64,000 bases of DNA. It comes from Rubellimicrobium arenae (GTDB taxonomy: Bacteria; Pseudomonadota; Alphaproteobacteria; Rhodobacterales; Rhodobacteraceae). Under the pieces are notes generated by a model. That model saw only the letters and a list, made by a program, of their open reading frames with translations. It was not told the origin of the DNA and ran no database searches. The stretch spans positions 124,001-188,000 of the forward strand of contig NZ_JAFMST010000002.1 in NCBI RefSeq assembly GCF_017916275.1. The letters are read 5' to 3'. Each line of letters begins with the position of its first letter. The stretch's first letter is position 1. Of the stretch, positions 26,570-35,579 are shown piece by piece. The position numbers and the translations under genes are program-made.

Positions 26570-27973
26570 TCAGACCCGTGAGCCCCAGAGGTCGTACTCG
26601 CCCGCCTCCTCGACCTCGACGGTCACGAGGTCGCCGGGTTTCAGCCCCTCGAAGCCCTGGTCGATGAACAGGTTGCCGTCGATCTCGGGCGCGTCGCCCT
26701 TGGTGCGGCAGGTCGCGCCGTCCTCGTCCACCTCGTCGACCAGCACCTCCATCCGGGTGCCGACCTTCTGGGCGAGCTTGGCTTCCGAGATCCCTTGGGC
26801 CTTCTCCATGAAGCGCTCCCAGCGCTCCTGCTTGACCTCGGGCGCGACGTGATCCGGCAGCGCGTTCGACCGCGCGCCCTTCACGTCCTCGTACTGGAAG
26901 CAGCCCACGCGGTCGAGCTGCGCCTCATCGAGCCACTCGAGCAGCGTCTCGAACTCGGCCTCGGTCTCGCCGGGGTAGCCGACGATGAAGGTCGACCGCA
27001 GCACGATCTCCGGGCAGATCTCCCGCCAGGCCGCGATCTCGTCCAGCGTCCGCGCCGCCGCCGCCGGCCGGGCCATGCGCTTCAGCGTGTCGGGGTGCGC
27101 GTGCTGGAACGGGATGTCGAGGTAGGGCAGCACGAGGCCATCCGCCATCAGCGGGATCAGGTCGCGCACATGTGGATAGGGATAGACATAGTGGAGCCGC
27201 ACCCAGGCCCCCAGGCTCCCCAGGTCGCGCGCCAGATCGGTGATGTGCGCCCGGTGCCCCCGCTCCTCGGTGTGCTTCAGGTCGACTCCATAGGCCGAGG
27301 TGTCCTGGCTGATGACCAGCAGCTCCTTGACGCCCGCCGCGACCAGCCGCTCCGCCTCCTTCACCACGGCAAAGGCCGGACGCGACACCAGCCGCCCGCG
27401 CATGTCGGGGATGATGCAGAACTTGCACTTGTGGTTACAGCCCTCTGAAATCTTGAGGTAACTGTAATGCCGGGGCGTCAGCGACACGCCGGACGCGGGC
27501 AGCAGGTCGATGAAGGGATCGGGCGACGGCGGCACGGCGGTGTGCACCGCATCCAGCACCTGCTCGTACTGGTGCGGCCCGGTGACGGCCAGCACCTTGG
27601 GATGCGCGCCGGTGATGTATTCGGGCTCGGCCCCCAGGCAGCCCGTGACGATCACCCGCCCGTTCTGGCTCAGCGCCTCGCCGATGGCCTCCAGGCTTTC
27701 GGCCTTGGCGCTGTCGAGGAAGCCGCAGGTGTTCACGATCACCGCATCCGCGCCCTGGTAGTCCGGGCTGATCGCATAGCCCTCGGCCCGCAGCCGGGTC
27801 AGGATGCGCTCGCTGTCCACCAGCGCCTTGGGGCAGCCCAGCGACACCATGCCGATGGTCGGCTGGCCGGGACGGGCCGCCTCCGCGATCTTGAGCTTGG
27901 GCGCGAGGTCGGGGCGGAGGTTCGGCGGGTTGATGGTCATGCGGGCAGCCTCGGACGGGGGATGGGCGGACAT
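26570..27973 (-). CDS. rimO: Ribosomal protein uS12 methylthiotransferase
   Basis: Radical-SAM methylthiotransferase that modifies an aspartate of ribosomal protein S12. The N-terminal UPF0004 domain has three Fe-S cysteines (Cys47 in SLGCPKA, Cys83 in NTCGF, Cys111 in GCLGAE). The radical-SAM site is [10 protein letters not shown] (Cys178, 182, 185). A C-terminal TRAM domain ends the protein. The [11 protein letters not shown] motif separates it from MiaB. The chosen ATG has GGAG five bases upstream; ATG 27940 is a credible alternative. It diverges from the hydroxyacid dehydrogenase. Confidence 0.96.
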   Translation of the reverse strand: MSAHPPSEAARMTINPPNLRPDLAPKLKIAEAARPGQPTIGMVSLGCPKALVDSERILTRLRAEGYAISPDYQGADAVIVNTCGFLDSAKAESLEAIGEALSQNGRVIVTGCLGAEPEYITGAHPKVLAVTGPHQYEQVLDAVHTAVPPSPDPFIDLLPASGVSLTPRHYSYLKISEGCNHKCKFCIIPDMRGRLVSRPAFAVVKEAERLVAAGVKELLVISQDTSAYGVDLKHTEERGHRAHITDLARDLGSLGAWVRLHYVYPYPHVRDLIPLMADGLVLPYLDIPFQHAHPDTLKRMARPAAAARTLDEIAAWREICPEIVLRSTFIVGYPGETEAEFETLLEWLDEAQLDRVGCFQYEDVKGARSNALPDHVAPEVKQERWERFMEKAQGISEAKLAQKVGTRMEVLVDEVDEDGATCRTKGDAPEIDGNLFIDQGFEGLKPGDLVTVEVEEAGEYDLWGSRV

Positions 27974-28055
27974 AGCGACTCCGGGGCCGCATGAAAAGTG
28001 GGACGCCTTGCCACGCCCATGCCCCTTCCGTCACATGGCGCGCAAGGAGGCCCCC

Positions 28056-29081
28056 ATGACCGAACGCCCGCTGATCATTTCCTGCCCGCTGCCGCGCACG
28101 CTGCCGCTGCTTTTCGCGCCCGACCTGCTGCGCGACCTGTTCGACCGCTACGACGTCGTTGAAACCACCGACGAAGGGCTGCCCGCCCTCCCCGCCGAGA
28201 CGCTGGCCGAGGCGCGCTACATCATCGGACAGCCCCCCCTGTCCGAGGACCTGCTGGCGCGGATGACCTCGCTGCGCTGCATCTTCAACGTCGAATCCAA
28301 CCTTCTCCCCAACATGCCCTACGAGGACGCCTTCCGGCGCGGCATCCATGTCGTCACCACCGGCGGCGTCTTTGCCGAGCCGGTGGCCGAGATCGGCCTG
28401 GGCTTCGCGCTGTCGCTGGCCCGCAACATCCATGGCGCGGACGCCGACTTCCGCGCCGGGCGCGAGCGTTGGGGCGGCGAGGGCAACCAGGCGGCGCGGC
28501 TGCTGACGGGATCGACGATCGGCATCCTCGGGATGGGCGCGCTCGGACAGGCCGTGGCGCGGCTGCTGCCCGGCTTCCGCCCGCGCCTGCTGGCCCACGA
28601 TCCCTGGCAGGCGCCCTCGGTCACGCGCGGATTCGGCGCCGAACCGGTGGACCTCGACACGCTGCTGTCCTCCTGCTCCACGCTCTTCGTCACCGCCGCC
28701 GTCACGAGCGAGAACCAGGGCTTCCTGGGCGCCGAGGCCTTTGCCCGGATGCCCAGGGGGGCGTCGTTCATCCTGCTGTCCCGGGCCGGGGTGGTGGATT
28801 TCGACGCGCTCATGGAGGCCGTCCGTTCGGGCCACATCCAGGCGGCCAGCGACGTCTTCCCCGACGAGCCGCTGCCAGCCGATCACCCGGCGCGGGAACT
28901 CCCCGGCTTCCTGCTGTCGGCGCACCGCGCGGGCGCGCTGGACAGCGCGTTCAAGCACATGGGCGAAATGGTGATGGAGGATCTGGACCTGCTGGACCGG
29001 GGCCTGCCGCCCCAGGTCTGCAAGCGCGCCGAGCGCGAGACGGTGGCCCGGTTCCGCTCCAGGCCGGTCGCGGTCAACTGA
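28056..29081 (+). CDS. D-isomer-specific 2-hydroxyacid dehydrogenase
   Basis: A 341-residue NAD(P)-dependent oxidoreductase. The dinucleotide site GILGMGALG is at 156-164, and the catalytic trio is intact: Arg243 in LSRAGVVD, Glu271 in DVFPDEP, His290 in LLSAHRAG. An excellent AAGGAGG ribosome-binding site fixes the start. The family reduces 2-oxoacids such as hydroxypyruvate or glyoxylate; the substrate cannot be told from the sequence. A second, distant family member lies at 59725. Confidence 0.88.
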   Translation: MTERPLIISCPLPRTLPLLFAPDLLRDLFDRYDVVETTDEGLPALPAETLAEARYIIGQPPLSEDLLARMTSLRCIFNVESNLLPNMPYEDAFRRGIHVVTTGGVFAEPVAEIGLGFALSLARNIHGADADFRAGRERWGGEGNQAARLLTGSTIGILGMGALGQAVARLLPGFRPRLLAHDPWQAPSVTRGFGAEPVDLDTLLSSCSTLFVTAAVTSENQGFLGAEAFARMPRGASFILLSRAGVVDFDALMEAVRSGHIQAASDVFPDEPLPADHPARELPGFLLSAHRAGALDSAFKHMGEMVMEDLDLLDRGLPPQVCKRAERETVARFRSRPVAVN

Positions 29082-29110
29082 CCGACCCGGCCCCAAGGGG
29101 GCCTCGACGG

Positions 29111-29145
29111 CCCAGGGCCTGCCGGTCTCGCGGCACGGCCCTGGG
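29111..29145. terminator. Bidirectional hairpin between dehydrogenase and gcrA
   Basis: CCCAGGGCC pairs with GGCCCTGGG, and an inner TGCCG pairs with CGGCA around GTCTCG. The 14-bp stem lies between convergent stop codons and has no U-tract. Confidence 0.6.
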
Positions 29146-29156
29146 TCGGGCAGGCC

Positions 29157-29786
29157 CTAGCGGCGCCGGTCGCGGCGCGCGCTCATGGGCTGGAAGGCCA
29201 CGCCGACATGGGCCTCGCAGTAGGGCTTGCCCTGCTGGACGGGCATCCCGCAGAACCAGAAGTTCGGCGTCGCGGGGTCGCCCACCGGCCACTTGCAGGT
29301 CTTCTCGGTCAGCTCCATCAGCGTCAGCCGCTTGGCGGTCTTCTCGACGGCCAGGGCGGCGGCCTGCGCCTCGGGGCTGATCTCGTTGGCCGAGGGCTGG
29401 GGCGGCAACGGCTGGCCGGCCGGGATGATCTGGCGGCGGAAGGGCGCGGGCGCCTCGCTTTCCTCGTCCTCGGCGTCGTCAGAGGCTTCGGGCGCGGCCG
29501 GGACTTCCTCGTCGTCCTCGTCCTCCTCCTCGGGCTCCGGGGCGGGCGCCGGGGCCGAGGCGGCCGGGGCGGGCGCGGCCTCCACCAGAACCTCATCGGC
29601 CATGTCGAACCCGCCGTCCTCGGGCCGTCCGCCGGGGACCGCGCGGTTGGACAGGCCCAGGCGGTGAACCTTGCCGATCACGGCGTTGCGGGTGACCTGG
29701 CCCAGCTCCTTGGCGATCTGGCTGGCCGAGGCGCCTTCGGCCCACATCCGTTTCAGCGTCTCGACGCGCTCGTCAGTCCAGGACAT
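29157..29786 (-). CDS. gcrA: GcrA family cell-cycle transcriptional regulator
   Basis: A 209-residue alphaproteobacterial regulator. The N-terminal DNA-binding domain MSWTDERVETLKRMW, then NAVIGKVHRLGLSNR, is the family hallmark. In Caulobacter GcrA acts with sigma-70 at promoters carrying CcrM-methylated GANTC sites. A long acidic Ala/Pro-rich linker (about 60-130) precedes the C-terminal sigma-interacting region (TCKWPVGDPATPNFWFCG). The ATG follows GGAGGGG; an ATG seven codons upstream is less likely. Confidence 0.95.
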   Translation of the reverse strand: MSWTDERVETLKRMWAEGASASQIAKELGQVTRNAVIGKVHRLGLSNRAVPGGRPEDGGFDMADEVLVEAAPAPAASAPAPAPEPEEEDEDDEEVPAAPEASDDAEDEESEAPAPFRRQIIPAGQPLPPQPSANEISPEAQAAALAVEKTAKRLTLMELTEKTCKWPVGDPATPNFWFCGMPVQQGKPYCEAHVGVAFQPMSARRDRRR

Positions 29787-29854
29787 CGCGTCCCCTCCGA
29801 AAACCATGACGCACCTAGCTACAGACCCGGCCGGAGGAGTTCAAGACGCCCGGC

Positions 29855-30682
29855 TCACTTCTTCCGGTAAAGCGCCAGCACCACGGGGGCGAGCAGCAGC
29901 GTCAGGACCGCCGGAGCGATGAGCGCGAGCCCCACCTGCCCCGCCGTGGCCGTCCCCGACAGCAGCCCGCGCAGCGCCGTCGTGACATGCGACACCGGGT
30001 TGGCCCGCACGAAGGCCTCGAGCCAGCCCGGCATCGTGCCCGGGTCCACCATGATGTTCGAGGCAAAGACCAGCGGGAAGATGAAGGTGAACCCGAAGGT
30101 CATCACCGTCATCGGCGTCCGCACCAGCAGCCCGATCACGAGAAACACCCAGCCCACGCCGAACCCCACAGCGAACAGCAGCAGGAACGCCCCCAGCACC
30201 CCCGGCAGCCCCGCCTCGGGCCGGTAGCCCAGCAGCAGCCCGATGGCGAGGATGATGCCGCCCGCGATCCCATGCCGCAGCAGGTCGCCGACCATCAGCC
30301 CCGCAAAGGGGGCGAGCGACCAGATGGGCAGGCTGCGGAAGCGGTCGAACAGCCCCTTCTGCAGGTCCGTGCAAAGCCCGACCCCGGAATAGACCGAGTT
30401 GAAGATCACCGTCTGCACCAGGATCCCCGGCAGGAAGAACTGGAGGTACTCGCCCGGGCTGCCCGCCAGCGCGCCGCCGAACACGAAGGTGAACAGCAGC
30501 GTGAACATGATCGGCGTCATCACGAGGTCGAAGAGCTGCTCGGGGACGTGCCGGAACTTGAGCACCGCGCGCCATCCGAACACCAGCGCGTTCGACAGGG
30601 CCGAGGGGCGCGGCGGCCTCTCGACCGCGAGGGGGCCGCCGCGCGCCGGACGGGCGATGGGTCCAAGGGTCATGTCGGTCAT
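29855..30682 (-). CDS. ABC-2 type transporter permease (DrrB-like)
   Basis: A 275-residue permease with six hydrophobic segments and ABC-2 motifs (FDLVMTPIMFTLLFTFVFG, and FVRANPVSHVTTALRGL near the C-terminus), as in daunorubicin-type exporters. It forms an efflux pump with the ATPase gene before it; its ATG lies within that gene's stop as ATGA. The exported compound is unknown, and no biosynthetic genes are nearby. Confidence 0.9.
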   Translation of the reverse strand: MTDMTLGPIARPARGGPLAVERPPRPSALSNALVFGWRAVLKFRHVPEQLFDLVMTPIMFTLLFTFVFGGALAGSPGEYLQFFLPGILVQTVIFNSVYSGVGLCTDLQKGLFDRFRSLPIWSLAPFAGLMVGDLLRHGIAGGIILAIGLLLGYRPEAGLPGVLGAFLLLFAVGFGVGWVFLVIGLLVRTPMTVMTFGFTFIFPLVFASNIMVDPGTMPGWLEAFVRANPVSHVTTALRGLLSGTATAGQVGLALIAPAVLTLLLAPVVLALYRKK

Positions 30683-31650
30683 GCCTGCGCCTCCCCGGCC
30701 TGCGCCCCGGGCCGCCCCGTCAGCGCGAAGAACACCTCCTCGAGGCTCGGCTGCCCCATGCGGAAGTCGCCGATCTCGATCCCTTCCTCGACCAGGGCCG
30801 ACAGGGCCCAGTTCGCCTCGACGGCATCGGCCACCGGCACCGACAGGTCCGCGCCCTCGGCCGACCGATGCACCGCCGCGCCCAGCGCCCGCCCCAGCAC
30901 CGCCGCCGCCCGGTCGAGTTCCGAGCCCAGCGCCGGCGTCACCCGCAGCATCCCCGACCCGGCCTGCCGCTTCAGCTCCCGGCTGGTGCCTTCCGCGATC
31001 TTGCGGCCGTGGTCGATGACCGCGATGCGCCCGGCCAGCTGGTCGGCCTCCTCCAGGTACTGCGTCGTCAGCAGGATGGTCACGCCCCCCTGCGCCAGCC
31101 CCTTGATGAGGCTCCAGACCCCGGCGCGCGCGGTCGGGTCCAGGCCCGTCGTCGGCTCGTCCAGGAACAGCACCCCCGGCGTGACCACCAGCGAGGCCGC
31201 GATGTCGAGCCGCCGCCGCATCCCGCCCGAGTAGTCCTTCACCTGCTTGTCGCCCGCGTCCGACAGGTCGAAGGCGGCCAGAAGCGAATCGGCCCGGTCC
31301 CGCGCCGCCAGCCCGCGAAAGCCCCAAAGCCGCGCCAGCAGCCGCAGGTTCTCCCGCCCGGTCAGGTCCTCGTCCAGCGAAGCGAACTGCCCGGTCATGC
31401 TGATGACCTCGCGCACCCCGTCCGGGTCCGCCCGCAGGTCGCGGCCCATGACCCGCGCCTCGCCCCCGTCCGGCCGGAGCAGCGTGGCGAGCATCCGCAG
31501 CAGCGTCGTCTTGCCCGCTCCGTTGGGGCCGAGGATGGCGAAGATCATCCCCCTGGGCACGTCGAGGTCGATCCCCGCGACGGCCCGCGTCGTTCCGAAC
31601 GTCTTGATCATCCCGCGCGCCTGGATCGCGAGGTCGTGCCCCTGGGCCAT
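30679..31650 (-). CDS. ABC transporter ATPase, daunorubicin-resistance (DrrA) type
   Basis: A 323-residue nucleotide-binding subunit. Walker A GPNGAGKTT is at 41-49, signature YSGGM at 140-144 and Walker B LFLDEP at 161-166. The phrase MTGQFASLDEDLTGRENL and the C-terminal extension (PSLEEVFFALTG) identify the DrrA subfamily. It powers export with the overlapping permease gene. The ATG starting MAQGHD was chosen over a frame extension into the promoter area. Confidence 0.93.
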   Translation of the reverse strand: MAQGHDLAIQARGMIKTFGTTRAVAGIDLDVPRGMIFAILGPNGAGKTTLLRMLATLLRPDGGEARVMGRDLRADPDGVREVISMTGQFASLDEDLTGRENLRLLARLWGFRGLAARDRADSLLAAFDLSDAGDKQVKDYSGGMRRRLDIAASLVVTPGVLFLDEPTTGLDPTARAGVWSLIKGLAQGGVTILLTTQYLEEADQLAGRIAVIDHGRKIAEGTSRELKRQAGSGMLRVTPALGSELDRAAAVLGRALGAAVHRSAEGADLSVPVADAVEANWALSALVEEGIEIGDFRMGQPSLEEVFFALTGRPGAQAGEAQA

Positions 31651-31721
31651 GGCTCTCACCCTTGTGACAGGATGAGAACAAAACAAGCACAAACTGACCC
31701 TAAGTCAAGCGTGAATCCGGC

Positions 31722-32519
31722 TCAGCTCCGGCGCAGGCGGCCCGCCGCCGTCAGCACGGCAAAGACGGCCACGGCCACGGTCACCGTCGCCGGGCCGACG
31801 CCGGAATCCGCCGTCACGGCCAGTTCCAGCCCCCCCATTGCCGCCAGCACCCCGATGGCGCAGGCGGCCAGGGCCATGCCCTCGGGCGTCCGGGCCAGGT
31901 TCCGCGCCGCCGCCGCCGGGATGATGAGGAGCGCGGTGATCAGCAGCGCGCCCACCACCTGGATGGCCACCGCGACGACACCGGCCAGCAGCAGCGACAG
32001 CAGCAGCGATCCCCGCCGCGGGTCCATCCCCTGCGCGTGCGCAAGATCGACCGACAGCGTGGAGGTGAGCAGCAGCCCCCAGTTCCACCACACCAGCACG
32101 CCCACGATCGCGACGCCGCCCCAGATGAGCGCGAGGTCGTCCCGCCCCACGGTCAGCACGTCGCCGAACAGGAAGGCCTCGAGGTTCACCCGGGGCCCCG
32201 GCGTCAGCGCCACCGCGAAAAGCCCCAGCCCCAGCGCCCCATGCGCCAGCACCCCCAGCACCGTGTCCGCCGCCAGCCCCCGGTCGGTCAGCGCAAAGAC
32301 CAGGAGCCCCATCGCCCCCGCGACCGCCAGGATGCCCAGCGTCACCGGCGTCCCGAAGGCAAGGCTCAGCGCGATCCCCAGGATCGAGGCATGGGCCGTC
32401 GCGTCGCCGAAATAGGCCATCCGCCGCCAGACCACGAAGCAGCCCAGCAGCCCCGCGGCCAGCGCCACCCCCACGCCCGCCAGCGCGGCGCGGACCAGGA
32501 AGGAATCGAGCAGCATCAT
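31722..32519 (-). CDS. znuB: Zinc ABC transporter permease
   Basis: A 265-residue permease with about eight hydrophobic segments of the metal-ABC (ZnuB/MntB) family. GCFVVWRRMAYFGDATAHAS and AHAQGMDPRR are characteristic. It transports zinc delivered by ZnuA, energised by ZnuC. Its start overlaps the znuC stop (ATGA), and it is the last gene of the zur-znuC-znuB operon. Confidence 0.95.
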   Translation of the reverse strand: MMLLDSFLVRAALAGVGVALAAGLLGCFVVWRRMAYFGDATAHASILGIALSLAFGTPVTLGILAVAGAMGLLVFALTDRGLAADTVLGVLAHGALGLGLFAVALTPGPRVNLEAFLFGDVLTVGRDDLALIWGGVAIVGVLVWWNWGLLLTSTLSVDLAHAQGMDPRRGSLLLSLLLAGVVAVAIQVVGALLITALLIIPAAAARNLARTPEGMALAACAIGVLAAMGGLELAVTADSGVGPATVTVAVAVFAVLTAAGRLRRS

Positions 32520-33259
32520 GCCTCTTCGTGGTGGTGATGGTGGTGCGCGGCGTGGTCCGCATGATCGTGCTCGTGCCGGTAGAGCGCCAGCGCCCCCCGA
32601 GTCCCGGTCCCGAACAGCTCCCGGTAGGCGGGCGCGGCGGAGACCACGGCCGGATGCCCTTCGCAGCAGACATGGCCGTTGAGGCAGACGACGCGGTCCG
32701 ACGCGCTCATCACGACGTGGAGGTCATGGCTCACCAGCAGGATCGCGCAGCCCAGATGCGCGCGGATCGCCTCCAGGCTCTGGTAGAAGGCCGCCGCCCC
32801 CGGCTGGTCGAGCCCCTGCGTCGGCTCGTCGAGCATCAGGATGTCGGGCCGGGACAGGATCGCGCGGGCCAGCAGCACCCGCTGGAACTGCCCGCCCGAC
32901 AGGTCGGCCATCTGCCGCCCCATGACATGTCCGGCCCCGGCCTCGTCCATGGCGGCCTGCGCGTCGGCGTCCCTGACCCGCACCGGCAGGTCGAGGAACC
33001 GCCGCACCGTCATGGGCAGCGTCGGGTCGATGTGCAGCTTCTGCGGCACATAGCCGATCCGCAGCCCCGGCGACTTGACCACGCGCCCGCGGGTCAGCCG
33101 CTGCGCGCCGATCAGGCAGCGCAGCAGCGTGGACTTGCCGGACCCGTTCGGGCCGACGATCGTGACGATCTCGCCCTTGGCGACGCGGAGCGAGACCCCA
33201 TGCAGCACCTGCGTCGCCCCATGGCGCACGTCGATGCCGTCGGCGGCGATCAGGTCCAT
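32516..33259 (-). CDS. znuC: Zinc ABC transporter ATP-binding protein
   Basis: A 247-residue ATPase. Walker A GPNGSGKST is at 36-44, LSGGQ at 120-124 and Walker B LMLDEP at 141-146. The C-terminus ends in a histidine-rich tail (HEHDHADHAAHHHHHH) suited to binding zinc. Its ATG overlaps the zur stop codon by one base (TGATG) and follows GAGGG. The frame open upstream runs through zur in another phase and is not coding there. Confidence 0.96.
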   Translation of the reverse strand: MDLIAADGIDVRHGATQVLHGVSLRVAKGEIVTIVGPNGSGKSTLLRCLIGAQRLTRGRVVKSPGLRIGYVPQKLHIDPTLPMTVRRFLDLPVRVRDADAQAAMDEAGAGHVMGRQMADLSGGQFQRVLLARAILSRPDILMLDEPTQGLDQPGAAAFYQSLEAIRAHLGCAILLVSHDLHVVMSASDRVVCLNGHVCCEGHPAVVSAAPAYRELFGTGTRGALALYRHEHDHADHAAHHHHHHEEA

Positions 33260-33723
33260 CACGCCCTCCCCCGGCAGGCCGGGCAAAGCCCCTGCGCTTC
33301 CACCACGGTCCGCTCGATGGCAAAGCCCTCGGCCTCGGCCTCGGGGGCCAGGGGGGCCTGGATCTCCTCCTCGGCGACCCGGCGGCAGGACCGGCACACG
33401 AGGAAGCTCGGGTCGTGCGGGCTGCCGGGCCGGGCGCAGGCGACATAGGCCGACAGGCCCTCGATCCGGTGGGCAAAGCCGTTCTCCACCAGGAAGCCCA
33501 GCGCGCGATAGGCGACCGGCGGCTTGGAGCCGAACCCCTCCGCCTCGAGCCGGGCCAGCACGTCGTAGGCCCCCAGCGCGACATGCGACTCGAGAAGGAT
33601 CTCGAGCGTCCGCCGCCGCAGGGGCGTGAGCTGCATCCCGCGTCCGGCGCAGGCCGCTTCGGCCGCGGACAGGGCCGAGGCGATGCAGGTGCCGTGGTCG
33701 TGGCGGTCGAAGGCATGGGACAT
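33259..33723 (-). CDS. zur: Zinc uptake regulator, Fur family
   Basis: A 154-residue Fur-family repressor. The winged-helix recognition region is at about 66-88 (SKPPVAYRALGFLVENG). The structural zinc site is formed by Cys110, Cys113, Cys147 and Cys150. The assignment as Zur rests on the operon with znuC and znuB and the divergent znuA. A palindrome of the Zur-box type lies 11 bases upstream of its start, so autoregulation is likely. Confidence 0.94.
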   Translation of the reverse strand: MSHAFDRHDHGTCIASALSAAEAACAGRGMQLTPLRRRTLEILLESHVALGAYDVLARLEAEGFGSKPPVAYRALGFLVENGFAHRIEGLSAYVACARPGSPHDPSFLVCRSCRRVAEEEIQAPLAPEAEAEGFAIERTVVEAQGLCPACRGRA

Positions 33724-33733
33724 GGGCGAACCC

Positions 33734-33748
33734 CGTTACAAGGTAACG
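33734..33748. promoter_or_regulatory. Zur-box-like palindrome 1 (zur side)
   Basis: CGTTAC-AAG-GTAACG is a perfect dyad immediately upstream of the zur start. It shares GTTA...TAAC half-sites with two further copies in the same divergent region. A bound Zur dimer here would block expression of the zur-znuC-znuB operon. Confidence 0.65.
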
Positions 33749-33785
33749 AGAGCTAGCACCTCCGCCGCCGCGCGGCAAGGCCGGA

Positions 33786-33800
33786 CGTTACATCATAACA
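33786..33800. promoter_or_regulatory. Zur-box-like palindrome 2
   Basis: CGTTACATCATAACA keeps the GTTA and TAAC half-sites at the same 13-bp outer distance as the perfect copy 23 bp to its right, with an imperfect centre. Confidence 0.6.
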
Positions 33801-33808
33801 TCGCCTCT

Positions 33809-33823
33809 TGTTATACTATAACA
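33809..33823. promoter_or_regulatory. Zur box 3 (znuA side)
   Basis: TGTTATA-C-TATAACA is a perfect 15-bp palindrome of the Fur-superfamily type, matching what I know of alphaproteobacterial Zur boxes. It lies 40 bases upstream of the znuA start in the most AT-rich part of the region. Confidence 0.82.
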
Positions 33824-33862
33824 TCCGCGCTAGGTGCCCGGCACCCAATCCAAGGAGCCGCC

Positions 33863-34843
33863 ATGACCCAGATCTTCCGCGCCACCGTCGCCCTCCTGCT
33901 GCTGTCGGCCGCCCCGCTCCGGGCCGAGGTGCCGGCGGTGCTGGCCGACACCGCGCCGGTGCACAGCCTCGTGGCCATGGTGATGGGCGACCTCGGGGGC
34001 CCCGCGCTGATCGTGCCGCAGGGCACCTCGCCCCATGACGCGAGCCTGTCGCCCTCCGAGGCGCAGGCCCTGACCGAGGCCGACCTGATCGTCTGGACGG
34101 GCGACGCGCTGCTGCCTTGGCTGGGCCAGTCCATCGCGTCCCTCGCCCCGCAGGCGCAGGTGCTGGCGCTGCTCGACGCCCCCGGCTGGCAGCCCCTCCC
34201 CGCACGGGGCCGGGCGCACCTGCACGAGGGGCACGATCACGACCATGGGCATGACGACCACGCCCACGATGACGACGACCACGGCCACGCCGGGCCGGAC
34301 GAGGCCGGGCACGACCACGCCGCCGGGGGCCTGGATCCGCACGCCTGGCTCGATCCGGCGGTCGCGGCGGCCTGGCTGACCCCGATCGCCGAGGCGCTGG
34401 CCGCCCAGGACCCGGACAACGCCTCCACCTACCAGGCGAACGCCGAGGCCGCCGCCGCCCGTCTGACCGCGCTGCGCGCCGACCTGACCGCCCGCCTCGC
34501 GCCCCATGCGGGGGTCGGCTACGCGGTCGGGCACGACGCCTACCAGTATCTGGAGCGCGCGGCGGGGCTTCCGGCGAACTGGACCATCGCCCATGCGGAC
34601 GGCGCGGCCCCGGCGCCCTCCGACGTCGCCTCGCTCCGGGACGCGGTGGTGGCGGGCGAGGTCCGCTGCCTTCTCACCGACGCCGAGACGGATCCCGCCT
34701 GGGCCGCCACCCTGGGCGAGGGCACAAGGCTCCGGACCGCCGCCGTGGACCCGGACGGCGTGTTCCTGACGCCCGGCCCCGACCTTTACCCGGCGCTCAT
34801 CGGCGCCATGGCCGAGGCGTTGGACACCTGCCTCGCCCCCTGA
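33863..34843 (+). CDS. znuA: Zinc ABC transporter periplasmic binding protein
   Basis: A 326-residue cluster A-I binding protein. The signal peptide spans about residues 1-21 (cleavage near PLRAE). Likely zinc-ligand histidines are His34 in APVHSL, His58 in TSPHDA and His160 in LDPHAWLDP. A His/Asp-rich loop (about 119-152) separates the second and third, as in ZnuA as opposed to manganese-binding homologues. AAGGAG sits five bases before the ATG. It is divergent from the zur operon and probably Zur-repressed. Confidence 0.96.
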   Translation: MTQIFRATVALLLLSAAPLRAEVPAVLADTAPVHSLVAMVMGDLGGPALIVPQGTSPHDASLSPSEAQALTEADLIVWTGDALLPWLGQSIASLAPQAQVLALLDAPGWQPLPARGRAHLHEGHDHDHGHDDHAHDDDDHGHAGPDEAGHDHAAGGLDPHAWLDPAVAAAWLTPIAEALAAQDPDNASTYQANAEAAAARLTALRADLTARLAPHAGVGYAVGHDAYQYLERAAGLPANWTIAHADGAAPAPSDVASLRDAVVAGEVRCLLTDAETDPAWAATLGEGTRLRTAAVDPDGVFLTPGPDLYPALIGAMAEALDTCLAP

Positions 34844-34864
34844 GGCCCCGCGCCAACGCAGGAC

Positions 34865-34895
34865 GCCGCCGGATCGCCCCTTGGGATCCGGCGGC
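34865..34895. terminator. Hairpin downstream of znuA
   Basis: GCCGCCGGATC pairs perfectly over 11 bp with GATCCGGCGGC around a 9-base loop, between convergent znuA and the fasciclin gene. No T-run follows. Confidence 0.6.
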
Positions 34896-34910
34896 CATGG
34901 CCTTGGGACG

Positions 34911-34930
34911 CGGCCCCCATGCGGGGGCCG
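34911..34930 (-). terminator. Hairpin downstream of the first fasciclin gene
   Basis: CGGCCCCC and GGGGGCCG form an 8-bp stem with an ATGC tetraloop, 9 bases beyond the stop of the minus-strand fasciclin gene and back-to-back with the znuA hairpin. Confidence 0.6.
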
Positions 34931-34938
34931 GACCGCGA

Positions 34939-35499
34939 TTACTGCTGGGCCGACACCGCCGGCAGCAGCACCTTGTCGATCACATGGATCACGCCGTTCG
35001 ACTGGTCCACGTCGGCGATGGTCACGGTGGCGGTGCGGCCCTGCTCGTCGGTCAGCATGACCATGCCGTTCCGCGCCGACGCCTGAAGCGTGCAGCCCCC
35101 GACGGTCTGGATCGCGTGGGTGCCGCCATCGGCCTGGATCATCCCGACGATGTCGGACGAGAAGGCCTCGGCCGGAATGACGTGGCAGGTCAGGATCTGC
35201 GCCAGGCGGTCCTTGTTCTGCGGCTCGAGAAGCGCCTCGACGGTCCCGGCCGGCAGCGCGGCGAAGGCCTCGTTGGTGGGGGCCAGGACGGTGAACGGAC
35301 CCGCGCCCTGCAGCGTCTCGACAAGGCCCGCCGCCTGCACCGCCGCCACCAGCGTCGTATGGTCGGCCGAGTTCATCGCGTTGGTGACGATGTCGTTCGT
35401 GGCCGGCATCTCGGCGCCGCCCACCATGGGATTGGCCATCTGCGCCGCGGCGGGCAGGGCCAGGGCGGCGAACGCGACGGCGGAAAGGATGGTCTTCAT
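34939..35499 (-). CDS. Secreted fasciclin (FAS1) domain protein A
   Basis: A 186-residue exported protein: signal peptide about 1-20, then one FAS1 domain with DHTTLVAAVQAAGLVETLQ, GPFTVLAPTNEAFAALPAG and the closing NGVIHVIDKVLLP motif. FAS1 domains mediate adhesion or stress-related surface functions. It is very similar to the next gene upstream, so the pair is a tandem duplication. The chosen ATG gives a normal signal peptide, and the longer frame upstream is not supported. Two cysteines (CHV and GGCT) are shared by both copies. Confidence 0.92.
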   Translation of the reverse strand: MKTILSAVAFAALALPAAAQMANPMVGGAEMPATNDIVTNAMNSADHTTLVAAVQAAGLVETLQGAGPFTVLAPTNEAFAALPAGTVEALLEPQNKDRLAQILTCHVIPAEAFSSDIVGMIQADGGTHAIQTVGGCTLQASARNGMVMLTDEQGRTATVTIADVDQSNGVIHVIDKVLLPAVSAQQ

Positions 35500-35579
35500 C
35501 TCTGGGTGTCCTTCGACTGGATAAGGGAGATCGGGGGAACGGGACCGGCGCCCGGGCTCGTGGACGCCGGCCCGTCGCG

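Noticed and set aside
29855-31650. Drug-biosynthesis cluster around the DrrAB-like exporter
   Set aside because: The flanking genes are gcrA and the zinc operon; no biosynthetic enzymes are present.
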